Shown one piece after another: positions 17,801 through 25,162 of a stretch of 41,001 nucleotides of DNA (its first letter is position 1; each line of letters opens with the position of its first letter). Source of the DNA: Elusimicrobiota bacterium (GTDB lineage: Bacteria > Elusimicrobiota > Elusimicrobia > UBA1565 > UBA9628); assembly GCA_016207665.1 (NCBI GenBank), contig JACQPG010000004.1:1-41001 (forward strand), in the 5' to 3' direction. The notes under the pieces were generated by a model that saw only the letters and a program-made list of their open reading frames with translations, did no database searches and was not told the DNA's origin. A program made the position numbers and the translations under genes.

Positions 17801-19242
17801 TTGGCGTCGGTGAGCGCCACCGAGCCCGTGGGCGAGGCCAGGCCGCTGAGGACGTGGAATGCCACGCTCACCGAGCTCACGGGATTGTTGAACGAATCCC
17901 TGACCGAGGCGGTCACGGTGACGTTTCCGCCCGGCACCAGGACCTGGCTCGAGACCGTCACGGTAAAGGTCGAGGCGGCCGAATCGTCGTAGATTCGCAG
18001 CCTTTGGCCGTCGAATTGGAAGAGATTCGCGGCCGTGGGCACGATCTGCCCGCGGCCCTCATCGACAGGCAGCAACAGGGACCAACGGTGGGAGCCGTTG
18101 CTGGTCTCGAAGGCCGCGATCCCCTGGAAAGTCCCCGTGCCGACGCGCAAGCCCTGGAAAGAGGCAATCACGAGATTGCCCGCCACGGTCAACGGCGCGA
18201 AGCTGCTCGCGCACATGATTCCGCAGCTATGGATGTTGCGCCCTCCCGGAAGAATGGTGCTCAGGTCCACGCTCCAAAGCACGTTGCCAGTGGTCCCGTC
18301 CAAGGACACGATGGATCCATTGATCGTATTTGCGGCGCTATTGGACGTCGTGACGAATATCTGGTTTCCGGAGATGGTGGGCGGCAAGCTGGTGTTGAGG
18401 TAGTCTAGATTCTGGTTCCAGCGCACGGTCCCGTCCTGGTTATAGCCGCGCAAGGCCCCGTTGCCCGTGGCGCGGACCACCACCACGGTGCCGTCCAAGG
18501 TCACGCCCAAGAGCTCGGCGTTGACGGCGGCAGCGCTCCAAGCGTCTATCTGCGTCGCGGGATTGAGGGCCTCGACATTGCCGCCCGTATCCGCTTGATA
18601 GAGTTTTGTGCCATCTGGACTGAGTGAGCCGGTCCCGGTCCCCTGGCTGCCGCCCACGCCCACCACCTCCCAATTGGAAGCCCCATCCGAGGTGAATGAA
18701 GTGATGCAGGAATTGCTCCCGCTGGCGCCGGGATAATCGCTGTGCATGTAATAATGATTGCCGTCGTTGGCCAGCAAGGCGCTGCCCGCTCCAGGCATCT
18801 CTCCCAGATCGTTGCAGATGCGGGTGGTCGAGCCGCCCCAAAGAAGACTTCCGTCAGCCGTGCTCAAGGACACGGCATAGCGCGTGCCTAGCGCCGTGCG
18901 GGTGGTGACCAGCACCTGCCCGTTGCTGGTGACCGCGGGCTGCACGTCGCTTTGCCCCCCATGCGGCACCTCCCAGCGCTTGACGCCGGTCGCGCTCAAT
19001 GAGACCACGGAGGAGCCGCTCACGACATAGATGGCGCCGTTGCCATCTATGGCCAAGCCGTTGCTTGAGCCGAAGCCGCCCTCGACTAGGTTGTAATAGC
19101 GCAGGCGCGGACGCGCCGGGCCCGTGAACGTGTTCGAGCTGGTGTGTTGGGGGTTGTTCCGGAGTTGCGGCCAGGGACTATTGGCGGGGCCGGCCGCGGC
19201 CCAGGCCAGCTGCGACAGAAGGGAAAGCAGGGCGGCCGTCAC
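14893..19242 (-). CDS. Giant secreted adhesin-like protein: beta-propeller, Ig-like repeats, FlgD/T9SS-like C-terminus
   Basis: 1449 residues from GTG at 19242, overlapping the FecR-gene stop (GTGA). After a short signal peptide (about 1-16) residues 25-420 read as a PQQ/WD-type beta-propeller with repeats like DGNGAIYVVSGSSVVSLSATG. Big_1/invasin-like domains follow near 425-515 and 950-1055. Between them, near 520-950, lie Ig-like repeats; four share a QxYNKIExIQIKA-type motif at about residues 600, 708, 817 and 921. Near 1085-1340 lies Ser/Val-rich sequence. The last 85 residues (YPNPFRPSQ... SGVYLAVFRSGKDKRTVKF) match the FlgD-Ig/type A sorting domain pattern. It is probably exposed on the cell surface. 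Confidence 0.85.
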   Translation of the reverse strand: MTAALLSLLSQLAWAAAGPANSPWPQLRNNPQHTSSNTFTGPARPRLRYYNLVEGGFGSSNGLAIDGNGAIYVVSGSSVVSLSATGVKRWEVPHGGQSDVQPAVTSNGQVLVTTRTALGTRYAVSLSTADGSLLWGGSTTRICNDLGEMPGAGSALLANDGNHYYMHSDYPGASGSNSCITSFTSDGASNWEVVGVGGSQGTGTGSLSPDGTKLYQADTGGNVEALNPATQIDAWSAAAVNAELLGVTLDGTVVVVRATGNGALRGYNQDGTVRWNQNLDYLNTSLPPTISGNQIFVTTSNSAANTINGSIVSLDGTTGNVLWSVDLSTILPGGRNIHSCGIMCASSFAPLTVAGNLVIASFQGLRVGTGTFQGIAAFETSNGSHRWSLLLPVDEGRGQIVPTAANLFQFDGQRLRIYDDSAASTFTVTVSSQVLVPGGNVTVTASVRDSFNNPVSSVSVAFHVLSGLASPTGSVALTDANGLATVRYSSASADSTVAKSTFTVAVRCLDFQEFRSDIFIQGEALDHFTVEVPTSTPIGVPFEMKVYARNEYGSGLPSFPGSAGPVTVNLSPFLSGTQVAGSGSLGVTSVGISNGTGTVANQTYNKIESIQIKAAQTSPGTKVGTSTTVVVTGPDNFLITMPTGSVAGQNFSVTITAVQGSTQVFGYSATLSLTPVVWNSTGQAATGQLSVTNVNMPASGQVTISNQSHNFGEGIRIKATDSNLGVSGVSSSMTVTAPALTINHYAVSVPSQVTVGRPFSMDIVARDASSAPVTYSLARSLSIQSVLSGTNISGSGSLGDDNVELPIGSTQVTVSAQSYNKIETIQLRVSDESGRVGISSPIAFIGPSSFEITVPTATTAGSSFQIIVVARDGSNEQVLGYNGTVNLAAVNASAITVAGGGVLGVTSLNLASGLGVSAFQTYTKAEGIKLRASDSAINVTSYSSSMTIQPGPPASLTLAANPQSTIAGVPSVLTATALDAFSNVLQGSTVTFTVLSGSGTVAASASALSAASSSTAAVSNASGQAQAFFSSTNTASSQANVIRASLSALTADTTVYNSILIGSSGGTIAHFGDSKIRAVIPGNAYGFNIRLSIQKSGEIPAAEVAQATAAMARNPETFVSTFTAKFTAVRDSDPNSSVGSASRLVTLELPFDIDASSRVTVGSIGPSSLLVPYSVLRVFKLNSARSVFEMVLDGTNLPDLSNRSMQVQVSDPNGIYALGVPSYATVGAGSSTTVRATLASGATVSVSVPAGAFAASVTLEVSVANSASLPAVTGSMKGTGLGVSISAGGFQPALPVTISMGYAASDIPGLNPDHLRLARYDSGAGWVILDSRVDTAARTVTGATNHFSLFQIMAVSPQAGVDIGFAYPNPFRPSQGHSNINFGDLAAGARVRIYSVSGRLLRELEADATGRVLNWNATDSEGRRLPSGVYLAVFRSGKDKRTVKFAVQR
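16400..17640 (-). repeat. Four tandem ~107-residue Ig-like repeats inside the giant protein
   Basis: Each unit carries a related core: QTYNKIESIQIKA, QSHNFGEGIRIKA, QSYNKIETIQLRV and QTYTKAEGIKLRA. Their DNA lies near 17440, 17120, 16790 and 16480, a period of about 320 bases. The similarity is mainly at protein level, so the duplication is not recent. Confidence 0.6.
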
Positions 19243-20801
19243 TGTATCACTCCGGAGTTGATGAGTATCTTCGGCTCGATCACGAGGTCGATCTTGCGGC
19301 CCTGGAACTCGGAGGCGTAGATCACCTGCTGAAAATTGAACTTGAGCAGGGTGCTCTTATAGGTCGCTCCATTGGTGACTCCGCCGAAATCGCGGGGCGA
19401 GGCGATCTCTCCTTCGTCCGAGATGATATAGGAATCGTAGATCTCATAGGAGCCGTTGCTGTAGGAAATGGTGGCACGGTCATGGAGCTTGTCGGCCCCG
19501 CCCGGCTGCGTGACCGCGCTGGGCCGGTTGGTCTGCTCGCAAGCAAGGGTCGCGCAAGTCACGCCGCCCAGCCCCGCGCCGCCGAGAATGCGCGTGTTAA
19601 ATCCCGTGGCGGTATAGTCGTAGGCCGTGATATCGGTCACTCCCGCGGCCGGCTGCCAGCCGTATTTTTCCGCGCCGTTGACGCGATAGGAGTAATTATT
19701 GAAAAGAGTCTGCCAGAAGCCCGCTCCCGCGGCAACGGTCTGGAAGGAATTGCTGCCCGGATCGTAAAGCACCGTATCCTCGGCCAAGGGAGTGTTGACC
19801 AAATGGCCGCCCGTTCCCGTCTCCTGGATCGAGTCGATGGTGTTCGATCTTCCAGTCTCGAAGGAGGTGACATAATAATCGGGGGCGGATCCCGTCTTGC
19901 CGTTGAGATAGCGCAAAGCCGGCGCCAGGACCACGGGCAAGGCCTGGTTGAATGTCGCCTGATAATAAAAATAGTCGAAACGGTCGGAGCGCTGGTTGAG
20001 CACCACGAACTTGAACTGGTCCGCCGCGGGACGCACGATATATTCCTCTATACGGACCCGCTTGCCGAAGGCATCGACGAGGGTCTTGCCCTCCTGATAT
20101 TCGGCGCGCCTGGCCTCCACGGCGGCCGCTGCCTGCACCGCGTCCTTGCCCAGGCCCAGGGCGACCTCCTGGCTGGCCTCCTTCTTGAACTCCTGAAGCG
20201 TGAGAGTTCCCCGCGCCGGGGCCGCGGCGGGACGCGAGCCCTGCCGGCCCGCGGGAAGCTCCAGCGGGCGGTCCGGGATCACGATCAGATTTCTCAGGCC
20301 GCGTCCGTCGCCCAGCTCCACTTCCTCGCCCAGGGCGGTGCGAACTCCCACCAGACCCGAAAGCACCTCGATGCGCACCTGCCGGTTGGAGTCGACGTCG
20401 ACCAGGAACTCGGTGCCTCGCACCGAGCATACGGCAGTAGGAGTCTTAACCGCGAATGATCGACCGAAGCTTTTTGCCACCCAAGCGCGCATGGCTCCCG
20501 CGCTTAGGAAAAGCTGCACCGCGCTCTTGCGCGCCTCTTCCATGGTAAACACGGCATTGGGCCCGAGATTGATCTTGGAGTCGTCCGGCAGGCTCAAGGC
20601 TGCGGCGGAGGCCGCGCCCGTGCGGATACTTTGCCCGGGAGCGATCACCCAGGGAGCGCGCGGCACGCGCTGCCAAGGACCCGAAGGCTTGTCCGCGATC
20701 TCGACCACTCCCTGGATTTCCTGCAGGGCCGGCTCCGCCGCCGCGGCCATGACCATCAACAGCGCCCAGCCCATAATGAGGAAGGAGCTCGGGCGGATCA
20801 C
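19239..20801 (-). CDS. FecR-domain secreted protein
   Basis: 520 residues from GTG at 20801. Signal peptide about 1-22. Residues about 25-155 form a FecR domain: QEIQGVVEIADKPSGPWQRV, then IAPGQSIRTGAASAAALSLP, SKINLGPNAVFTM and KTPTAVCSVRGTEFLVDV. A Gln/Lys-rich helix (about 195-240) and a long C-terminal beta-rich, Tyr-rich part of unknown family follow. FecR domains occur in transmembrane signalling and in surface proteins of many bacteria; no anti-sigma membrane segment is visible here, so a structural or secreted role is more likely. It heads the five-gene surface operon behind the clearest promoter in the window. Confidence 0.85.
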   Translation of the reverse strand: MIRPSSFLIMGWALLMVMAAAAEPALQEIQGVVEIADKPSGPWQRVPRAPWVIAPGQSIRTGAASAAALSLPDDSKINLGPNAVFTMEEARKSAVQLFLSAGAMRAWVAKSFGRSFAVKTPTAVCSVRGTEFLVDVDSNRQVRIEVLSGLVGVRTALGEEVELGDGRGLRNLIVIPDRPLELPAGRQGSRPAAAPARGTLTLQEFKKEASQEVALGLGKDAVQAAAAVEARRAEYQEGKTLVDAFGKRVRIEEYIVRPAADQFKFVVLNQRSDRFDYFYYQATFNQALPVVLAPALRYLNGKTGSAPDYYVTSFETGRSNTIDSIQETGTGGHLVNTPLAEDTVLYDPGSNSFQTVAAGAGFWQTLFNNYSYRVNGAEKYGWQPAAGVTDITAYDYTATGFNTRILGGAGLGGVTCATLACEQTNRPSAVTQPGGADKLHDRATISYSNGSYEIYDSYIISDEGEIASPRDFGGVTNGATYKSTLLKFNFQQVIYASEFQGRKIDLVIEPKILINSGVIQ

Positions 20802-20808
20802 GGGCTGG

Positions 20809-20837
20809 AGTATAAGGAGCGTTCAAAAACTTGTCAA
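20809..20837 (-). promoter_or_regulatory. Consensus promoter of the surface operon, leaderless GTG start
   Basis: Minus strand: TTGACA (20832-20837), exactly 17 bp, TATACT (20809-20814), then 7 bases to GTG at 20801. The transcript should start at or one base before the start codon, and no Shine-Dalgarno sequence can fit. Confidence 0.75.
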
Positions 20838-20859
20838 TGACCGGCCCATAAAGCCTCGT

Positions 20860-20870
20860 TTTTGTATAAT
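20860..20870 (+). promoter_or_regulatory. -10 region of the enoyl-reductase-like gene
   Basis: TATAAT at 20865-20870 sits in TTTTTGTATAATTCG, 11 bases before ATG at 20882. No -35 is evident. The region is divergent with the FecR promoter. A near-identical sequence precedes the KAS III gene at 21973-21983. Confidence 0.5.
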
Positions 20871-20881
20871 TCGTGTCTCAA

Positions 20882-21859
20882 ATGGATAAAGAACATCGTC
20901 CCTTCGCGGCCGAGGGCTATTGGGCCGTCATACTGGGCGGCTCCTCGGGTTTCGGGCTGGCCACGGCCAAGCGCCTGGCCAGGGCCGGCATGAACATACT
21001 CATCGGCCACAAGGACAAGGAGGGCCTGGTCGATACCGTGATCAAGCCCCATTTCGATGAGATAAGGGCCCGCGGGGTCAAGCTCGTCACCCATAACGCC
21101 AACCTCTTCGACGAGGACGAGCGGGGCATGGTGTTCGAGAGCATCTCGGAAAACGCGGGACCGGGCAAGGTGCATCTTTTCATGCACTCGATCGCGGCCG
21201 GGGCTTGCAAGCTGATCACCGAGGATAAGACGCCAGACTTCAAAGCCCAGGCGCTCAAGGGCCTCTCCGAGGCGCTCAAAGCCCAGGGCGCCAACGTCAG
21301 CGCGGAGGCCCTGGGAAAGGCCGCCAATCACGCCTTCCATGAGCTGCGCTGCGACGCGCTCTATACCCTGGCCGACAGCAAGATCCCCTATCGCGAGGAG
21401 CTGCTCAGCGAGGAGGATCTGCAGCGCACCGTCTGGATGATGGGCTACGATTACATGCTTTGGGGCCGGGAGCTGTGCAAGGAAGGCCTGCTCTCCCCCT
21501 CGGCCAGATTGGTGGCCATGACCTCCGAAGGCAACGAGGTGGCCTGGAAGGGTTATGCCGCGGTCTCCGCCGCCAAATGCGCGTTGGAAGCCTCGTGCCG
21601 GGCCATGGCGGTCGAGCTGGCGCCCTACGGAGCCCGCTCCTATGTGGTGCAGGCCGGCATCACCGACACCCCGGCCGGCAACGCCATCCCCAATTTCGAC
21701 CTAATGAAGGCCCAGGCCCGGCTGCGCAACCCTTTCCACCGGCTCACCACGCCCGAGGACGTCGCCGAGGCCATCTATTCGCTCTGCCTGCCTTCCTTTA
21801 ATTGGGCCAACGGCACCGTGATCCGCGTGGACGGCGGAGAGGCCATCTCCGGGCTATAA
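20882..21859 (+). CDS. Enoyl-ACP-reductase-like short-chain dehydrogenase (FabI/FabL type)
   Basis: 325 residues. An in-frame GTG at 20873 would precede the likely transcription start, so ATG at 20882 is chosen. The Rossmann dinucleotide motif GGSSGFGLATAKRLARAG is at the N-terminus. The active site is Y225-x6-K232 (GYAAVSAAKCALEAS), the Yx6K spacing of FabI/FabL enoyl-ACP reductases rather than the Yx3K of FabG. The C-terminus INWANG-like TVIRVDGGE is standard for SDRs. With KAS, FabG and FabZ genes downstream, it probably reduces enoyl-ACP. It is separated from KAS III by a 137-base gap that holds a 42-bp palindrome. Confidence 0.75.
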   Translation: MDKEHRPFAAEGYWAVILGGSSGFGLATAKRLARAGMNILIGHKDKEGLVDTVIKPHFDEIRARGVKLVTHNANLFDEDERGMVFESISENAGPGKVHLFMHSIAAGACKLITEDKTPDFKAQALKGLSEALKAQGANVSAEALGKAANHAFHELRCDALYTLADSKIPYREELLSEEDLQRTVWMMGYDYMLWGRELCKEGLLSPSARLVAMTSEGNEVAWKGYAAVSAAKCALEASCRAMAVELAPYGARSYVVQAGITDTPAGNAIPNFDLMKAQARLRNPFHRLTTPEDVAEAIYSLCLPSFNWANGTVIRVDGGEAISGL

Positions 21860-21891
21860 GCGAGCTATCGTTCCACTGGAAGGCCTCCTAA

Positions 21892-21933
21892 AGTTATCCA
21901 CGAACTTGGCGCGCGCCAAGTTCGTGGATAACT
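21892..21933. repeat. Perfect 42-bp palindrome
   Basis: Bases 21892-21933 read identically on both strands: 19-base arms (AGTTATCCACGAACTTGGC and its complement) around GCGC. It lies 32 bases after the SDR stop and 44 bases before the KAS III -10. The arms contain TTATCCACG, one base from the DnaA box TTATCCACA, in inverted orientation. In RNA it would fold into a 19-bp stem with a four-base loop, but no U-tract follows. Confidence 0.9.
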
Positions 21934-21972
21934 CCCTGTCCGGCACAATGGTCGCCGGGATCTAGCTCTCAT

Positions 21973-21983
21973 TTTTGTATCAT
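21973..21983 (+). promoter_or_regulatory. -10 region of the KAS III operon
   Basis: TATCAT at 21978-21983 in TTTTTGTATCATTT, 12 bases before ATG at 21996. It matches the sequence upstream of the enoyl-reductase-like gene (TTTTTGTATAATTC) almost exactly. No -35 is evident. Confidence 0.45.
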
Positions 21984-21995
21984 TTACAAGTTGAA

Positions 21996-22997
21996 ATGCT
22001 AAACATCCTGGGAATGGGCTGGTATTTGCCCAAAACCGAAATCACCAATGATTTCCTCCATAAAGAAGTTGGCCTCGAGCGCGGTCAAGATTGGGTCGAC
22101 TCGCGTTTAGGCATCTATAAGCGCTTCTCGGTATTGAGCCGGGAGTATATTCTCAAGACCAAGAATCAGAACCCGGCGCAGGCCTTGATCCACGCCCGAG
22201 CCAACGCGGAGACGCCAGTCACCATGGGGGCTAAGGCCGCGCGCAACGCGTTGGATCAGGCCGGCGTCAGGCCCGATCAGGTGGGATGGGTGATCGCCAA
22301 CAACGACACCCCTTTCGAGACCATCCCTAGCACCGCCAACTTCCTAGCCAAGGAGCTGGGCGTGGGATCCGGCCCTCATTGCGACATCAACAGCGCCTGC
22401 TCGAGTTTCGCGCGGCATATGCAGGCCCTCGCTGATATCCGGCCCGAGCGGCTTCCCGAGTTCGTGCTCTGCGTCCAAACCGGCGCTTATACGGTGAGGA
22501 CCGACTACTCGGCCAAAAGCATCGACGGCTATATCTGGGGCGACGGAGCGGCGGCCGAGCTCGTCTCGGCCCGCCACGGGGGCCGGCTCAAGGTCGAGCC
22601 CCTGATCTTCGAGACCAATCCGGCAGGCGCCGACGACATAATCATCGACAGCATCGGGCATTTCACCCAGGACGGCGGCGCCGTGCGGGAGTTTTCCATC
22701 CGCAAGACCTGCGAGATGTTCGAGCAGATCGCTCTACAGAAGGGACTCTACGCGGACGAGGCCTACACCGTGGCCCATCAGGCCAATTACGTGATGCAGG
22801 ACTCTATCCTTCATCATCTCCATCTTCCCGAGAGCAAGCACTTGCGAAACGTGCATGAGCAGGGCAATATCGCCGCCGCGGGCTGCCCATCGGCCATCGC
22901 CCAACACCTCGATAAGCTCCACGGCGGAGACAAGCTCGTCTACGCGGTGTTGGGCTCGGGCCTGGCCTGGGGCGGCGGCTATATGGAGGCCTCATGA
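21996..22997 (+). CDS. 3-oxoacyl-ACP synthase III (KAS III/FabH-like)
   Basis: 333 residues from ATG at 21996; a TTG at 21975 overlaps the -10 and is rejected. The thiolase-fold triad is visible: C135 in INSACSSFARHM, H261 in VAHQAN and N291 in EQGNIAAAGCP. The sequence around the Asn (GNIAAAG versus the usual GNTSAAS) and N-terminus diverge from housekeeping FabH, so it may use an unusual acyl starter. It should condense an acyl-CoA with malonyl-ACP to start chain growth. It overlaps the next gene by 4 bases (ATGA) and heads the plus-strand operon to 26469. Confidence 0.85.
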   Translation: MLNILGMGWYLPKTEITNDFLHKEVGLERGQDWVDSRLGIYKRFSVLSREYILKTKNQNPAQALIHARANAETPVTMGAKAARNALDQAGVRPDQVGWVIANNDTPFETIPSTANFLAKELGVGSGPHCDINSACSSFARHMQALADIRPERLPEFVLCVQTGAYTVRTDYSAKSIDGYIWGDGAAAELVSARHGGRLKVEPLIFETNPAGADDIIIDSIGHFTQDGGAVREFSIRKTCEMFEQIALQKGLYADEAYTVAHQANYVMQDSILHHLHLPESKHLRNVHEQGNIAAAGCPSAIAQHLDKLHGGDKLVYAVLGSGLAWGGGYMEAS

Positions 22998-23944
22998 ACG
23001 CCCTGGCGCTTGCGCTTTCCTTGGCGCTGAGCGCGTATGCGCAGCCACCGGCCCCGAAAGTGATCAACATGGGCCCGCAGTTCCGGGAATTCTGGAACGC
23101 GGCGCAGGCGCGATCCTTCGATGAGCAGCTCAAGCTGTGGGACGACTTGGTCGAGGGCCCCCATCAGAAGTATTTCGACCACGCGGTCTGGCGCAAGCAC
23201 AAGAACGCGGATTGGCGGGAGCGCAAGCGGCGATTGCTCCAATCGGCATTCCGGCGCTACCCGGAACTGGCTCCAAAAATCGACCTGGCCTTCCGGCAGT
23301 TCGAGCATGTCCTGGGCCTTCAGGTCGATCGCTTCCGGCAGATCTTCCCGGACGCGCGTTTCGACCTGGATATCTACGCCGGTCTTTCCCCCACTTTCCT
23401 GGGCATGGTGACTTCCTTGGAGCCGGGCGGCGGTTCGCCCGTGCTCGTCTTCGCCATCGATTCGATCGCGGCCGACGCGGAGCGCTCCCCCGCCCTGCTC
23501 TATGCCCACGAGCTCTTCCACGTCTATCATCACACGGTGATGGGACCGAGCCCCTCGGCCGCCGCCATGAGCCTGATGCTCTGGCATGAGGGCATGGCCC
23601 ATCTGGTCGCGGCCTTGGTCAATCCGGGCAGCTCCGACCTCGAGTTGCTGGGAGAACCCCGGCTGGCCGACATGGCCTCCAAGGACCTGGCCTGGCTGGC
23701 CAGGGAATTCGCCCCGGTTGCCGGACAAAAGGTCGCCCAAAACCACTCGCTCTATCAGTCCTGGTTCGACCCCTGGGCGCCCAGATTGCGCCCCGATCTT
23801 CCGGCCCTATGCGGCTACAAGCTGGGCCTCGAGATCGCCCGGCGGGCCAAGCAATACTATCGCCTCGACGAGATGTCTCGCTGGACTCCGGAACGCGCGC
23901 ATGAGGAAGTGATGCAATCGCTCAAGGTCTTCGCGGGAGGATGA
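22994..23944 (+). CDS. Secreted HExxH putative metallopeptidase
   Basis: 316 residues with a short signal peptide (MNALALALSLALSAYA). A zinc-site motif HELFH (H172-H176) is followed by WHEGMAH with E199, giving the HExxH...E pattern of gluzincin-type peptidases. The layout recalls DUF2268-type putative Zn-dependent proteases, but I cannot confirm the family. It is encoded inside the fatty-acid operon, overlapping the KAS III stop by 4 bases and ending 4 bases before fabG, so it is co-transcribed. No link to lipid synthesis is known to me. Confidence 0.6.
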   Translation: MNALALALSLALSAYAQPPAPKVINMGPQFREFWNAAQARSFDEQLKLWDDLVEGPHQKYFDHAVWRKHKNADWRERKRRLLQSAFRRYPELAPKIDLAFRQFEHVLGLQVDRFRQIFPDARFDLDIYAGLSPTFLGMVTSLEPGGGSPVLVFAIDSIAADAERSPALLYAHELFHVYHHTVMGPSPSAAAMSLMLWHEGMAHLVAALVNPGSSDLELLGEPRLADMASKDLAWLAREFAPVAGQKVAQNHSLYQSWFDPWAPRLRPDLPALCGYKLGLEIARRAKQYYRLDEMSRWTPERAHEEVMQSLKVFAGG

Positions 23945-23948
23945 TGCC

Positions 23949-24674
23949 ATGGCCGATATCGCGGTAGTGACGGGAGCATCCGGCGGCATTGGAGCGGCGA
24001 TCGCCAAGGCCATCGCCGAGAAAGCGGAGGGACAAATGCGCCTGGCTTTGCATTATCGCGGCAATCGAGGCGCGGCCGAGGCGTTGAGCGCCGAGCTGCC
24101 CGGCTCCTTCCTGATCCATGCCGATCTGGGAAGCGATGAAGGCCGCAAGGCGTTGTTGAGCGCCGTATTAAAGGAAGGATCGCCCTATATTCTCATCAAC
24201 AACGCCGGGATCGATAAGCCGCACGAGCCCGCGTTGATGATACAGGAATCCTCCTTCGACTCCATCATCGACGTCAATCTGAGGACGCCGGCCTTCCTGA
24301 TGCGCGATTTCGGCAAGGAGATGGCCTCCTCCGGCTCGGGCGTCATCATCAACGTGAGCTCCATACTGGCCCGCAAGGCCCTGATCGGCTCGGCCCTTTA
24401 CCGAGCCTCCAAGGCCGCCCTGGAGGAGCTGACGAAACAGTTCGCGGCCGAGCTAGGGCCCCGGGGCGTGCGCGTCAACGCGGTGGCGCCCGGCTTCATC
24501 GAGACCGCCATGACGGCCTCCATTCCCGAGGAGATACGCGGCAAGATCCGTTCCGAGATAGCCTTGGGCGGGTTCGGAAATCCCGGAGCCGTGGCGCAGG
24601 CGGTCTGCCACTTGATAGAAAACGAATACATCAACGGGGCCGTGATCCCCGTGGACGGAGGAATGTCCCTGTGA
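23949..24674 (+). CDS. fabG: 3-oxoacyl-ACP reductase (FabG-like SDR)
   Basis: 241 residues, the typical FabG length. Cofactor motif TGASGGIGAAIA at the N-terminus, NNAG near residue 81, and catalytic S138, Y151 and K155 in SALYRASKAAL (Yx3K). APGFIETAMT and the C-terminal GAVIPVDGGMSL are standard. It reduces 3-oxoacyl-ACP to 3-hydroxyacyl-ACP, using the product of the KAS enzymes and feeding the FabZ-like dehydratase next to it. Its stop overlaps the GTG of the dehydratase gene (GTGA). Confidence 0.9.
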   Translation: MADIAVVTGASGGIGAAIAKAIAEKAEGQMRLALHYRGNRGAAEALSAELPGSFLIHADLGSDEGRKALLSAVLKEGSPYILINNAGIDKPHEPALMIQESSFDSIIDVNLRTPAFLMRDFGKEMASSGSGVIINVSSILARKALIGSALYRASKAALEELTKQFAAELGPRGVRVNAVAPGFIETAMTASIPEEIRGKIRSEIALGGFGNPGAVAQAVCHLIENEYINGAVIPVDGGMSL

Positions 24675-25162
24675 ACACCCTGAGCGCGGAGCAGGTCCTC
24701 GCCCTCGTTCCCCAGCAGACGCCCATGCGTTTTATCGACCGGATACTCGAGATCGACGACGAGCACGTTCTGGCCGTTTACACCTGGAAGGCGGAGGACT
24801 GCGCCGGGCATTTCCCCGGCAACCCCGTGGTGCCCGGAGTCAAGCTCATCGAGATGGCCGCGCAAGTGGGCAACGTAGCTTGGGGCATCTATCATATGGC
24901 CCGGGGAGCCTCCGCCCCGGAGATCGAGCGCCTGGTGGGTTTCTTCACCGAGATCGAGCATGGCTCGTTCAAGAAAATGGTCCGCCCGGGAGACAAGGTC
25001 GCGGCGCAGGCGACCTTTGGCGAGGAAGGCTATTTCCGCGGCAACAAGCTGGTGGCCGAGGTGGAGATCCAATTCGACGGAGGCCCCAAGGATGGCGAGA
25101 CCATCTTCGTGGGAAAGACCTCGGGCCTCTGGGTTCCCAAGGACTCGGAGGCCCTGCGATGA
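24671..25162 (+). CDS. fabZ: 3-hydroxyacyl-ACP dehydratase (FabZ-like hotdog protein)
   Basis: 163 residues from GTG at 24671. The active site reads GHFPGNPVVPGVKLIEMAAQ: H47 and E61 have the 14-residue spacing of FabZ. The loop (residues about 75-95) and C-terminal strands are those of a single hotdog domain; length is slightly above usual FabZ. It removes water from 3-hydroxyacyl-ACP to give trans-2-enoyl-ACP, the substrate for the reductase at 20882. It overlaps both neighbours by 4 bases, so the genes should be translationally coupled. Confidence 0.9.
   Translation: MNTLSAEQVLALVPQQTPMRFIDRILEIDDEHVLAVYTWKAEDCAGHFPGNPVVPGVKLIEMAAQVGNVAWGIYHMARGASAPEIERLVGFFTEIEHGSFKKMVRPGDKVAAQATFGEEGYFRGNKLVAEVEIQFDGGPKDGETIFVGKTSGLWVPKDSEALR

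Noticed and set aside
21892-21933. Rho-independent terminator or replication origin at the palindrome
   Set aside because: No U-tract follows the stem. The DnaA-like boxes are inexact and only two, with no AT-rich unwinding region or dnaA/dnaN neighbour.
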